A DNA stretch of 5,599 bases from Methylovulum sp. (GCA_016919605.1 JACXTQ010000032.1:1-5599); one strand, 5' to 3'; counted from the stretch's first letter, positions 1 through 5,593 are shown. Program-made: numbers and translations. Notes: generated by a model not told the origin, from the sequence alone.

Positions 1-2406
1 ATGGCCTTGCTGGAAAATAAAGTCCACGCCATCCGTACTTACAGTATGTTGCGCGGCCAAAACAAAATCCCCGACATTGCCGCCAAGCATAACCTTAATG
101 TGACGATGGGGGCGTGGATAGACGGTAATTTGGAAAAAAACCGTCAGGAGTTGGAGACGCTGATCAATGTCAGCCGCCAAGACAACCCGAAAATCATCCG
201 CGTGATGGTCGGCAACGAAGTGATGTTGCGCAATGACATTCCTGAAGATGCGCTGATTGAATACATCCGCGAGGTCAAAAAGCGCAACTGGCGACCTGTC
301 AGCACCTCGGAAACCTGGGCGGAATGGCTAAAGCACCCCAAACTGGCCGCCGAAGTCGATTTTATCGCCGTGCATATCCTGCCCTACTGGGAAGGCATTG
401 CCGCCGAAGATGCGGTGGATTATATTTTTGACCGCTATCAGCAAGTAAAAGCCGCTTATCCTGACAAGCCGGTGATTATCACCGAATTAGGCTGGCCTTC
501 CGATGGGCAACCTGCCCGCCATGCCACCGCCTCGGTGTCCAACCAAGCCAAAGTGCTGCGCGAATTTTTAAACCGTGCCGACAAGGAACACATCACTTAT
601 TATGTGGTCGAGGCCTTTGACCAACCGTGGAAACAATCCATCGAAGGTTCCGCCGGGGCCTATTGGGGCATTTTTAACGCCGACCGACAAGCTAAATACC
701 CAATGGACGGGGATGTCTTGACTTTACCAAGCTGGAGCAACTGGGCGGCGGGCGCGGCGTTATTAAGCGTGGCCTTGATGGCCTTGTTCCTGTTCACCCG
801 CCGCAGCCTGAAACTGCCGGGCATGGTGTTTTTTGGCCTCATCACCAACTTGGCGGTATCGACCATTTTCTGGTCGCTATCGATAGGCGCACAGCAATAC
901 CAAACGCCGTTGACCATTATTTTTTGGGTGGTGTTGATTTTAATGCAGGTGCTGGCGGCGATTATCTTACTGATTGAGTCGCTGGAAATAGCCGAAGTGA
1001 TTTGGCACCGCAAAACCGCGCGTACTTTCCAACCGCTCGCCCCATCTCCTGAGTTCAAATACCCGAAAGTCTCCCTGCATTTGCCCATCCATAACGAGCC
1101 GCCGCTGATGGTGCGCAAGACTTTGGAAGCGTTGGCGAAAGTCGATTACCCTAACATGGAAGTGCTGGTGATGGACAACAACACCAAAGACGCTGCCGTG
1201 TGGGAGCCGGTGCGTGATGACTGCGAACGCTTAGGGCCGATGTTCCGCTTTTTCCACTTGGAAAACTGGCCGGGCTTTAAGGCGGGCGCGATCAACCACG
1301 CGCTGGAGCAAACCGCCGCCGATGCCGAGATCATCGCCGTCATTGACAGCGATTATATCCTCTCGCCGGATTGGCTGAACTGCATGGTGCCGTATTTTGA
1401 TAACGAAAATGTCGGTTTTGTGCAATCGCCACAAGATTACCGCGACCGCCACCAAAGCACCTTCAAGGACATTTGTTACTGGGAGTATGCCGGATTTTTC
1501 AACATCGGCATGGTGCAACGCAACGAATACAACGCCATTATCCAACATGGCACGATGACCATGATTAGAAAATCGGCGTTGCTGGAAGTCGGCAAATGGT
1601 CGGAATGGTGTATCTGTGAAGACAGCGAGCTGGGCTTGCGCCTGTATGAGGCCGGTTATGATTCGGTTTATGTCAAAGATTCGTTCGGACGCGGCCTGAT
1701 GCCGGACACCTTCTCTGGCTACATGACCCAACGTTTCCGCTGGGTGTACGGCGCAATGCAGATCATCAAAGCCCATTGGCGCAGTTTCTTGCCGACGGCA
1801 AAATCACCGCTCACCTCGGCGCAACGCTATTATTTTGTCGCCGGTTGGTTGCCGTGGTTCTCGGACGCGCTGGCCTTGGTGTTCACCGTCACCAGCTTGC
1901 TGTTGACCGCCATCATCGTCTACGACCCTATCCACAGCGAATTGCCGATCAACGCCTTCTTGCTGCCCACCATCGGCCTGTTCACCTTTAAGGTCTTGCG
2001 CGGCCTGTGGCTGTATCAGGCGCGTGTCCCGTGTTCGTTCTGGCAATCTTTGGGCGCGGCCTTGTCCGGCCTGTCGTTGACCCACACCGTGGCCCGTGGC
2101 ACCTGGCAAGGGATGCTCACCTCCGGCAAGCCGTTTATGCGTACCCCCAAGTACGAAAAACAAGGCCCGCTGTTTGCAGGACTCATGACCATCCGGCAAG
2201 AAGTCTCCTTGCTGGTGCTGTTGGCCGTGGCGATGGTGGCAATGGCTTCGTTGGAACATTTTGACAACCTGAGCGGCAGGTTATGGATTTCCATCCTGGC
2301 CGTGCAAGCCGTACCGTACCTAGCCACCTTAGCGACTCTGTTAATCAGCATCGCCCCAAACTATGGCAAAAACGCCAAATTGGCGGAAGAATTGGACGAG
2401 GTTTAA
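1..2406 (+). CDS. GH17-GT2 fusion: membrane beta-glucan synthase/transglycosylase, NdvB-like (5' end outside window)
   Basis: Likely makes a beta-(1,3)-linked glucan from a sugar nucleotide at the inner membrane, while a GH17 domain, expected to be periplasmic, remodels or cyclises the chain, as proposed for NdvB-type proteins. Residues 1-235 of the visible part are GH17-like: the acid/base Glu is probably E73 in VGNEVMLR and the nucleophile E162 in TELGWPS. Hydrophobic segments follow at about 245-266, 272-295 and 303-326. The GT2 domain covers about 355-600, with D392 in MDNNT, the DSD metal site at 449-451, the catalytic ED pair at 540-541 and QRFRW at 577-581. More membrane segments lie at about 612-640, 645-668, 733-752 and 760-785. 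The ATG at position 1 is probably an internal Met: GH17 proteins of this type normally carry another 40-60 residues, including an early GVSYSPFR-like strand and often an N-terminal anchor. The frame is otherwise intact to TAA. Family assignment is firm; the exact glucan product is inferred. Confidence 0.9.
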   Translation: MALLENKVHAIRTYSMLRGQNKIPDIAAKHNLNVTMGAWIDGNLEKNRQELETLINVSRQDNPKIIRVMVGNEVMLRNDIPEDALIEYIREVKKRNWRPVSTSETWAEWLKHPKLAAEVDFIAVHILPYWEGIAAEDAVDYIFDRYQQVKAAYPDKPVIITELGWPSDGQPARHATASVSNQAKVLREFLNRADKEHITYYVVEAFDQPWKQSIEGSAGAYWGIFNADRQAKYPMDGDVLTLPSWSNWAAGAALLSVALMALFLFTRRSLKLPGMVFFGLITNLAVSTIFWSLSIGAQQYQTPLTIIFWVVLILMQVLAAIILLIESLEIAEVIWHRKTARTFQPLAPSPEFKYPKVSLHLPIHNEPPLMVRKTLEALAKVDYPNMEVLVMDNNTKDAAVWEPVRDDCERLGPMFRFFHLENWPGFKAGAINHALEQTAADAEIIAVIDSDYILSPDWLNCMVPYFDNENVGFVQSPQDYRDRHQSTFKDICYWEYAGFFNIGMVQRNEYNAIIQHGTMTMIRKSALLEVGKWSEWCICEDSELGLRLYEAGYDSVYVKDSFGRGLMPDTFSGYMTQRFRWVYGAMQIIKAHWRSFLPTAKSPLTSAQRYYFVAGWLPWFSDALALVFTVTSLLLTAIIVYDPIHSELPINAFLLPTIGLFTFKVLRGLWLYQARVPCSFWQSLGAALSGLSLTHTVARGTWQGMLTSGKPFMRTPKYEKQGPLFAGLMTIRQEVSLLVLLAVAMVAMASLEHFDNLSGRLWISILAVQAVPYLATLATLLISIAPNYGKNAKLAEELDEV

Positions 2407-2418
2407 GCTGGCTGGGAA

Positions 2419-2451
2419 CCGCGTGGGTACGGCGAGTTGATACTCACGTGG
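2419..2451. repeat. Imperfect inverted repeat upstream of hicB
   Basis: The arms 2419-2429 (CCGCGTGGGTA) and 2441-2451 (TACTCACGTGG) pair over 11 positions, two of them G-U if read as RNA, around an 11-nt spacer. It lies in the 97-bp gap between the glucan synthase stop and the hicB start. No T-tract follows, so it is not a classical intrinsic terminator. It could be an operator for the toxin-antitoxin pair or a processing hairpin; nothing in the sequence decides between these. Confidence 0.4.
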
Positions 2452-2503
2452 GGCAGATGGGAAACTCTCCCCTTGCCTTGTAAACTAATAGGATTATTAA
2501 GTT

Positions 2504-2707
2504 ATGAAATTAAAAGTGATCATTCATGAAGCCGAAGAAGGCGGATATTGGGCAGAAGTTCCGGCTATCTTGGGATGTGCTACCCAAGGTGATGACTTCG
2601 AAGAATTGCTGGCGAACTTGTATGAAGCGGTGGAAGCCTGTCTTACCGTAGACATAGCAGACTTCGCCATTTCGGGCAATGACAAAGTGCTGGAGATAGC
2701 TGTTTGA
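2504..2707 (+). CDS. hicB: HicB-family antitoxin, short form
   Basis: Predicted antitoxin that binds and neutralises the HicA mRNA interferase encoded directly downstream. The 67 residues match the compact HicB/UPF0150 fold: a first beta strand (KLKVIIHEA), then EEGGYWAEVPAILGCATQGD, then an acidic helix (FEELLANLYEAVEACL), which is the family's usual order. It ends after this partial RNase H-like domain and has no C-terminal helix-turn-helix or ribbon-helix-helix domain, unlike the roughly 140-residue E. coli HicB, so it may not repress its own promoter alone. The ATG is preceded by TAGGA at 2489-2493, a 10-nt spacing. The stop TGA overlaps the hicA start, implying translational coupling. 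Antitoxin-first order is the reverse of E. coli hicAB. By eye the pair is more AT-rich than its neighbours, consistent with a horizontally moved cassette. Confidence 0.85.
   Translation: MKLKVIIHEAEEGGYWAEVPAILGCATQGDDFEELLANLYEAVEACLTVDIADFAISGNDKVLEIAV
2692..2695 (+). promoter_or_regulatory. Ribosome binding site deciding the hicA TTG start
   Basis: GGAG lies inside the end of hicB, 8 nt before the TTG at 2704. This spacing supports TTG as the true hicA start, since the next in-frame ATG comes only after the catalytic histidine. Confidence 0.6.
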
Positions 2708-2910
2708 AATCTATCTCTGGAAAAAAATTTGCCAGAATTCTTGAAGGTAAAGGCTGGATTCTCGTTAGGATCAATGGCAGTCACCGCGTTTATATGAAAA
2801 CCGACAACCCTGCCAGAATTTCCCTGCCTATACATGGCAATGAAGATTTAAAAGCTGGCTTGTTGAAACATTTCATGAAAGTCGCCGGGATTTCTGAGAA
2901 TGAATTATAA
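2704..2910 (+). CDS. hicA: HicA-family mRNA interferase toxin
   Basis: Predicted toxin that cleaves mRNA when released from HicB. The 68 residues fit the small dsRBD-like HicA fold: helix 1 with KKFARILEGKGW, strand WILVRINGSHRVY containing the family GSH motif with catalytic H27, a strand of the LPIHG type (41-45), then a C-terminal helix with LKAGLLKHFMKVAGI. All key elements are present, so it is probably an active toxin. The start is TTG, overlapping the hicB stop as TTGA and supported by the internal GGAG ribosome site, a layout expected to keep toxin output tied to antitoxin translation. Length is normal for the family (about 60-80 residues). The final ISENEL resembles the common ISxEEF/L ending of HicA proteins. 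Confidence 0.87.
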   Translation: MKSISGKKFARILEGKGWILVRINGSHRVYMKTDNPARISLPIHGNEDLKAGLLKHFMKVAGISENEL

Positions 2911-2914
2911 GCCA

Positions 2915-2958
2915 CCCTCCGTTTCTGAAAGGCGCATCCGCTTTCATACTGTGGAGGG
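2915..2958. repeat. Two-tier inverted repeat after hicA
   Basis: Outer arms CCCTCC (2915-2920) and GGAGGG (2953-2958) enclose inner arms TGAAAG (2926-2931) and CTTTCA (2941-2946), the latter extendable by CG/CG with one bulged base. A run of six A lies a few bases further on and there is no T-tract on the plus strand, so a standard intrinsic terminator for hicBA is not supported. It may be a structured 3' end of the hicBA transcript or a protein site upstream of the phosphatase promoter. Confidence 0.4.
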
Positions 2959-3013
2959 AACGAAAAAACTTATTTTGTCCGGGCATCGTAGTCTACCCCC
3001 TCTCACCAACTTA

Positions 3014-3019
3014 TATAAT
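3014..3019 (+). promoter_or_regulatory. -10 box of probable promoter for the phosphatase operon
   Basis: A perfect TATAAT lies 24 bp before the phosphatase ATG, in an AT-rich stretch. Initiation near 3026 would leave a leader of about 18 nt carrying the AAAGGT ribosome site at 3032-3037. No good -35 is seen at 16-19 bp spacing (the best is about 3 of 6 at 2989-2994), so the promoter is either weak or activator-dependent. Confidence 0.5.
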
Positions 3020-3043
3020 TTAAACCAGCTTAAAGGTTAAACT

Positions 3044-3526
3044 ATGCAAAAAATCAAGGTGTTGTTTGTCTGTATGGGCAATATCTGCCGCTCACCGACA
3101 GCAGAAGGCGTTTTTGCCAAACTCATTGAAGACCGCTATCTGGCCGAGCGTTTTCAGGTCGATTCGGCGGGTACCCATGCCTACCATGTCGGTGATGCGC
3201 CGGATTTACGCGCCCAAAAAGCCGCACGGAACCGGGGCGTGGAACTGGCAAAATTACGTGCCAGAAAATTCACCCGTGGCGATTTTGAAGATTTTGACCA
3301 CATCCTGGCAATGGACGAAGATAATTATTCAATCCTCATCGAAGCTTGCCCCGATGACCATAAACACAAAGTGCGCCTGTTTCTTGACTATGCCCCGCAC
3401 CTGAACGTGCGCGAAGTCCCCGACCCTTATTATGGCGGCAGCTACGGCTTTGAGCGGGTGCTGGATTTGGTCGAAGCCGCTTCCGAAGGGCTGTTAAACG
3501 CCTTAAAAGCTGACGGACGATTGTAA
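3044..3526 (+). CDS. Low-molecular-weight protein tyrosine phosphatase
   Basis: Cytosolic phosphatase removing phosphate from protein tyrosines by a cysteinyl-phosphate intermediate. The P-loop is at the N-terminus: FVCMGNICRSPTAEG gives the C-x5-R signature with nucleophile C10 and R16, followed by S17. The general acid is D127 in VPDPYYGG, and the DSAGTHAYHVG segment (40-50) is also typical. The 160 residues match the usual family length and no key residue is missing. The start is supported by AAAGGT at 3032-3037. In proteobacteria such enzymes often act on BY-kinases of capsule or exopolysaccharide export (Wzb type), but no kinase or exporter is visible here, and the sequence style (RARKFTRGDFEDFDHILAMD) is that of the broader LMW-PTP group, so the substrate is open. 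It is followed after 30 bp by a hydrolase gene in the same direction, probably co-transcribed. Confidence 0.93.
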   Translation: MQKIKVLFVCMGNICRSPTAEGVFAKLIEDRYLAERFQVDSAGTHAYHVGDAPDLRAQKAARNRGVELAKLRARKFTRGDFEDFDHILAMDEDNYSILIEACPDDHKHKVRLFLDYAPHLNVREVPDPYYGGSYGFERVLDLVEAASEGLLNALKADGRL

Positions 3527-3556
3527 AAACAACTCATAATACATAAGGGATAGAAC

Positions 3557-4276
3557 ATGGCCATTATCACCAACACTGTCAATTACCTAGATGGCGATGT
3601 CGTCTTAGAAGGTTTTTTTGCTTTTGACGATAGCCTCCAAGGCCGCCGTCCGGCGGTTTTAATCAGCCACACCTGGGCGGGGCGTGATGGTTTTGTCCAA
3701 GGCAAAGCCGAACAACTGGCGGAACTGGGCTATGTCGGCTTTGCCTTGGACATGTACGGTGGCGGTATGGTCGGTGCCAGCCCCAAAGAAAATGAGCGCC
3801 TGATGCAGCCGTTTATAGCCGATAGGGCGATGTTGCAACGGCGCATCAGCGCCGCCTTGGCCGCCGTCAGGCTCCTGCCTTGGGTTGATGACAGCAATAT
3901 CGCCGCCATAGGCTTTTGCTTCGGCGGCCTGTGCGTATTGGATTTGGCCCGCAGCGGCGCGGACATTAAAGGTGTCGTCAGTTTCCACGGCCTGCTGGGT
4001 GCGCCGGACACGTTGGAAAAACTACCGATAAAAGCCAAAGTGCTGGCCTTGCACGGCCATGATGACCCGATGGCCCCAGTTGCGCAAGTCAACGCCTTCG
4101 AGCAGGAAATGACCGAAGCCGGGGCGGACTGGCAAGTCCACGCCTACGGGCACACCGTCCACGCCTTCACCAACCCCGCCGCCAACAATCCGGCATTCGG
4201 CATGATCTACCAACCCACCGCCGAGCGGCGTTCTTGGCAGTCGATGAAAAATTTCCTTACCGAGATTTTTGCTTAA
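3557..4276 (+). CDS. Dienelactone hydrolase family protein (alpha/beta hydrolase)
   Basis: Predicted soluble alpha/beta hydrolase of the dienelactone hydrolase family. The namesake enzyme opens dienelactone to maleylacetate in chlorocatechol breakdown, but most members are general esterases of unknown substrate. The nucleophile elbow is GFCFGG with C121, the family's cysteine in place of serine. The acid is D170 in LHGHDDP, and the base is H202 in GHTVHAF. SHTWAGRDGF (37-46) sits where the oxyanion region of the family lies, and FALDMYGGG (62-70) is also typical. The 239 residues equal the usual length of 230-250. AAGGGA at 3545-3550 is a good ribosome site 6 nt before the ATG. No catechol-pathway genes are nearby, so an aromatic-degradation role is not supported; a partner role with the phosphatase is unproven. 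Confidence 0.92.
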   Translation: MAIITNTVNYLDGDVVLEGFFAFDDSLQGRRPAVLISHTWAGRDGFVQGKAEQLAELGYVGFALDMYGGGMVGASPKENERLMQPFIADRAMLQRRISAALAAVRLLPWVDDSNIAAIGFCFGGLCVLDLARSGADIKGVVSFHGLLGAPDTLEKLPIKAKVLALHGHDDPMAPVAQVNAFEQEMTEAGADWQVHAYGHTVHAFTNPAANNPAFGMIYQPTAERRSWQSMKNFLTEIFA

Positions 4277-4299
4277 AACTGTGCCTGGAATAATAGCCG

Positions 4300-4326
4300 C
4301 TGTAGAGACGTTGCCGTGTAACGTCT
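4300..4326. repeat. ACGTT-stem hairpin repeat, copy 1
   Basis: After CTGTAG, the arms AGACGTT (4306-4312) and AACGTCT (4320-4326) form a perfect 7-bp stem around GCCGTGT. It lies 23 bp past the hydrolase stop. It resembles copy 2 (4376-4402) in inverted orientation: the outer CTGTAGA here matches TCTACAG there. The hairpin lies between convergent genes and could end or protect the hydrolase transcript, though no T-tract follows. Confidence 0.65.
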
Positions 4327-4358
4327 TAAAGCCTAAAGACCCGCACGCACGTTGATGT

Positions 4359-4373
4359 CCAGCCCAAAGCTGG
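4359..4373. repeat. Short hairpin between the two ACGTT repeats
   Basis: CCAGC (4359-4363) and GCTGG (4369-4373) form a 5-bp stem with the loop CCAAA. It sits just beyond the stop codon of the minus-strand gene and just before copy 2, adding to the structure of the convergent gap. It may be chance. Confidence 0.3.
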
Positions 4374-5297
4374 CTAAACGTTGCCGTTCAACGTTTCTAC
4401 AGTGGTTGTCCCCGCCATAAACTTCCCCGCTAATACCTCAAGTTCCGTTTTGTATTGCGCATCCAGCCGCTCAACCAACTCCCCTTCTGCCATAGCGATA
4501 CGCCCGTCCGGTTGCTCAAACACCATTTTGTCTATCAGCAGGTTGACCAGTTTTTTCATCTCCTTGGTTGACAGGCCGCCACGGCTGGCCATTACTACGG
4601 CTAAGCCTTTTCGGGTCAACGATGGCCTAACTGTTTGTTGGCCTATCCTGTCCGGTGTCACTTCGGTTTGCAGCAAGTTGCAAAGAATTAAAGGCGCGTG
4701 GTGGCGGAACTGTTCATAAGGCCACAACGCCACCGGCCCTAGGGCAGCTTCCACCGCCGCCACCACCGTTAGCCAAGAGTTGCCGGACAAGTCTAGTCCA
4801 CCGACAAAGCGTTCCAACGGTTTGATATGGCCTTGCCTAAGGGTTTCTGAGTATGCGGAGGCATAAAAGTCGCGGTAATTGCGGATGGCCATAAATGCTT
4901 GCACGTCACAACCCGCAAACACCTGCGCCAGCAGTTGCATCCGCTTCGCCAACTCAGGGTATAACACACCTTTATAGGTTAAGCCCCCTAAGGCGCCGAG
5001 CAGGTTTTCTTCCGACAACACCAAGAGGCGGGTATGTTCCGGGTCAAAACCTGAGGCGTGTATGTCCGCTAACAAGGTAGCGCGGAGTTGTCCGATTAAT
5101 GCCGCGTGGTCGGCGGTTTGCGCCTGGGTCAATGCCCAAAAGGACGGGGTGAAGTGTTGGCGTAAGGTCGCCAAAGGAATGTAGGCGATTTGTTGTTCGC
5201 GTAGCCAAGCCTGTTGGCGGGCCAAGTTGTTTTGGATAAAGGTGGTGGCGGTTTTATGCGCACCTAAATGGATATGGATACGAAAAGGAAAGCTCAT
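4374..5297 (-). CDS. Sulfotransferase-like protein
   Basis: Predicted cytosolic enzyme of the PAPS-dependent sulfotransferase superfamily, which moves sulfate to a sugar, lipid or other acceptor. The N-terminal strand-loop IHLGAHKTATTFIQ (residues 9-22) is the 5'-phosphosulfate loop, with K15, T16 and T18-T19 in place. The segment AIRNYRDFYASAYSE (137-151) gives the R-x7-S pattern (R139, S147) of the 3'-phosphate site. LLVLSEENL (91-99) lies between them, as in the bacterial family. The C-terminal third is not recognised. The start is fixed by closeness to the P-loop and by an in-frame stop shortly upstream; no clear Shine-Dalgarno sequence precedes it. The C-terminal tail is repeat-derived. 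It is convergent with the hydrolase and stands alone. A glycan acceptor is plausible but not shown; related P-loop proteins without sulfotransferase activity are the alternative. Confidence 0.75.
   Translation of the reverse strand: MSFPFRIHIHLGAHKTATTFIQNNLARQQAWLREQQIAYIPLATLRQHFTPSFWALTQAQTADHAALIGQLRATLLADIHASGFDPEHTRLLVLSEENLLGALGGLTYKGVLYPELAKRMQLLAQVFAGCDVQAFMAIRNYRDFYASAYSETLRQGHIKPLERFVGGLDLSGNSWLTVVAAVEAALGPVALWPYEQFRHHAPLILCNLLQTEVTPDRIGQQTVRPSLTRKGLAVVMASRGGLSTKEMKKLVNLLIDKMVFEQPDGRIAMAEGELVERLDAQYKTELEVLAGKFMAGTTTVETLNGNV
4376..4402. repeat. ACGTT-stem hairpin repeat, copy 2, overlapping the 3' end of the sulfotransferase-like gene
   Basis: AAACGTTG (4376-4383) and CAACGTTT (4389-4396) form a perfect 8-bp stem around CCGTT, followed by CTACAG. 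With copy 1 it defines a 103-bp segment with inverted ends (CTGTAGA at 4300-4306, TCTACAG at 4396-4402). No target-site duplication is evident. On the minus strand this repeat encodes the last residues VETLNGNV and most of the stop codon of the upstream gene. Confidence 0.65.
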
Positions 5298-5325
5298 GAT
5301 AATAAGTGATACACTGATTTGATGA

Positions 5326-5367
5326 GTCGCTACCGCGACGATTTTTTAATCGGGTTCTCGCACCCGA
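5326..5367. repeat. Two small hairpins at the left border of the structured element
   Basis: GTCGC (5326-5330) pairs with GCGAC (5335-5339) over a 4-nt loop. TCGGGT (5350-5355) pairs with ACCCGA (5362-5367) over TCTCGC. Between them lies a run of six T (5342-5347). They directly precede the longer hairpin at 5374-5407 and seem to belong to the same element. Confidence 0.45.
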
Positions 5368-5373
5368 AGGCGA

Positions 5374-5407
5374 GACACTTTCTTTTGCTCCGCCAAAAGA
5401 AAGTGTC
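5374..5407. repeat. Perfect 14-bp inverted repeat hairpin
   Basis: GACACTTTCTTTTG (5374-5387) is exactly reverse complementary to CAAAAGAAAGTGTC (5394-5407), with the 6-nt loop CTCCGC. A perfect stem this long is very unlikely by chance. It lies about 75 bp upstream of the minus-strand gene start, outside any convincing gene, and has no flanking T-tract for termination. Confidence 0.8.
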
Positions 5408-5421
5408 CAAAGAAAAGGCGG

Positions 5422-5568
5422 CCCGGTTGCCGCTTCATCCTGCGCTCCTCGATTTTGTCGGGGATCGGTAAAATGGGCTTCCTGCCCATTTACCGACGCG
5501 CGGCATCCTTGCCGCGCCCCTACGGGCTGATCCCGACAAAACCTGCGGTGCTCGGCGCGGCAAACGGG
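5422..5568. repeat. Branched nested inverted-repeat element
   Basis: Outermost arms CCCGGTTGCCGC (5422-5433) and GCGGCAAACGGG (5557-5568) pair at 11 of 12 positions. Inside, TTTTGTCGGGGATC (5453-5466) pairs with GATCCCGACAAAA (5529-5541), with one bulged G. That stem encloses three hairpins: 5466-5478 with 5484-5495 (one bulged A), GCGCGGC (5498-5504) with GCCGCGC (5511-5517), and a small CCC/GGG stem at 5518-5526. The stretches just outside the inner stem are near-direct repeats (5439-5451 and 5542-5554, 11 of 13). No transposase is present. It is best read as a dispersed non-autonomous repeat or a structured RNA. Confidence 0.75.
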
Positions 5569-5578
5569 AGTAAAACTG

Positions 5579-5593
5579 CGTTACTGCGTAACG
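5579..5593. repeat. Terminal small hairpin
   Basis: CGTTAC (5579-5584) pairs perfectly with GTAACG (5588-5593) over the loop TGC, right at the window edge. It may be the right border of the structured element or the start of another one cut off by the window. Confidence 0.4.

Larger units (their letters stand above)
5322..5471 (+). other. 49-codon open frame inside the repeat region (probably not a gene)
   Basis: An ATG frame running to TAA at 5469-5471 translates to a basic peptide beginning MSRYRDDFLIGF and including KKVSKEKAARLP. There is no ribosome site, and most of it lies across the hairpins, so it is more likely a by-product of the repeat than a protein. From memory, similar KVTKEKA-type peptides are annotated as hypothetical proteins in other proteobacteria, which would fit a widespread repeat; this is not checked. 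Confidence 0.2.

Noticed and set aside
1..3. ATG at the first base as the true start of the glucan synthase
   Set aside because: The protein enters the GH17 fold mid-way and lacks the usual first strand and N-terminal anchor, so the start is almost surely upstream.
660..1776. Long minus-strand open frames opposite the synthase
   Set aside because: Low-complexity, motif-free translations lying opposite well-conserved membrane and GT2 coding sequence; shadows of the real gene.
1776..2351. Overlapping open frames on both strands at the end of the synthase
   Set aside because: Translations rich in Arg, His and Gln with no family features; the GT2/membrane frame explains the region.
2437..2465. 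TTGATA as a -35 box for hicBA
   Set aside because: No acceptable -10 lies at 16-18 bp spacing.
2459..2471. GGGA/TCCC hairpin as terminator of the glucan synthase
   Set aside because: Only a 4-bp stem and no T-tract; too weak to call.
3659..4213. Minus-strand open frames inside the hydrolase gene
   Set aside because: The plus frame has an intact catalytic triad and a good ribosome site; the antisense frames show no motif.
5374..5407. Intrinsic terminator
   Set aside because: The stem is strong but AT-rich, and no run of T follows on either strand.
5453..5541. tRNA-like cloverleaf
   Set aside because: The closing stem is 13 bp with a bulge, there is no T-loop motif or anticodon arm of proper size, and the inner arms are too long.
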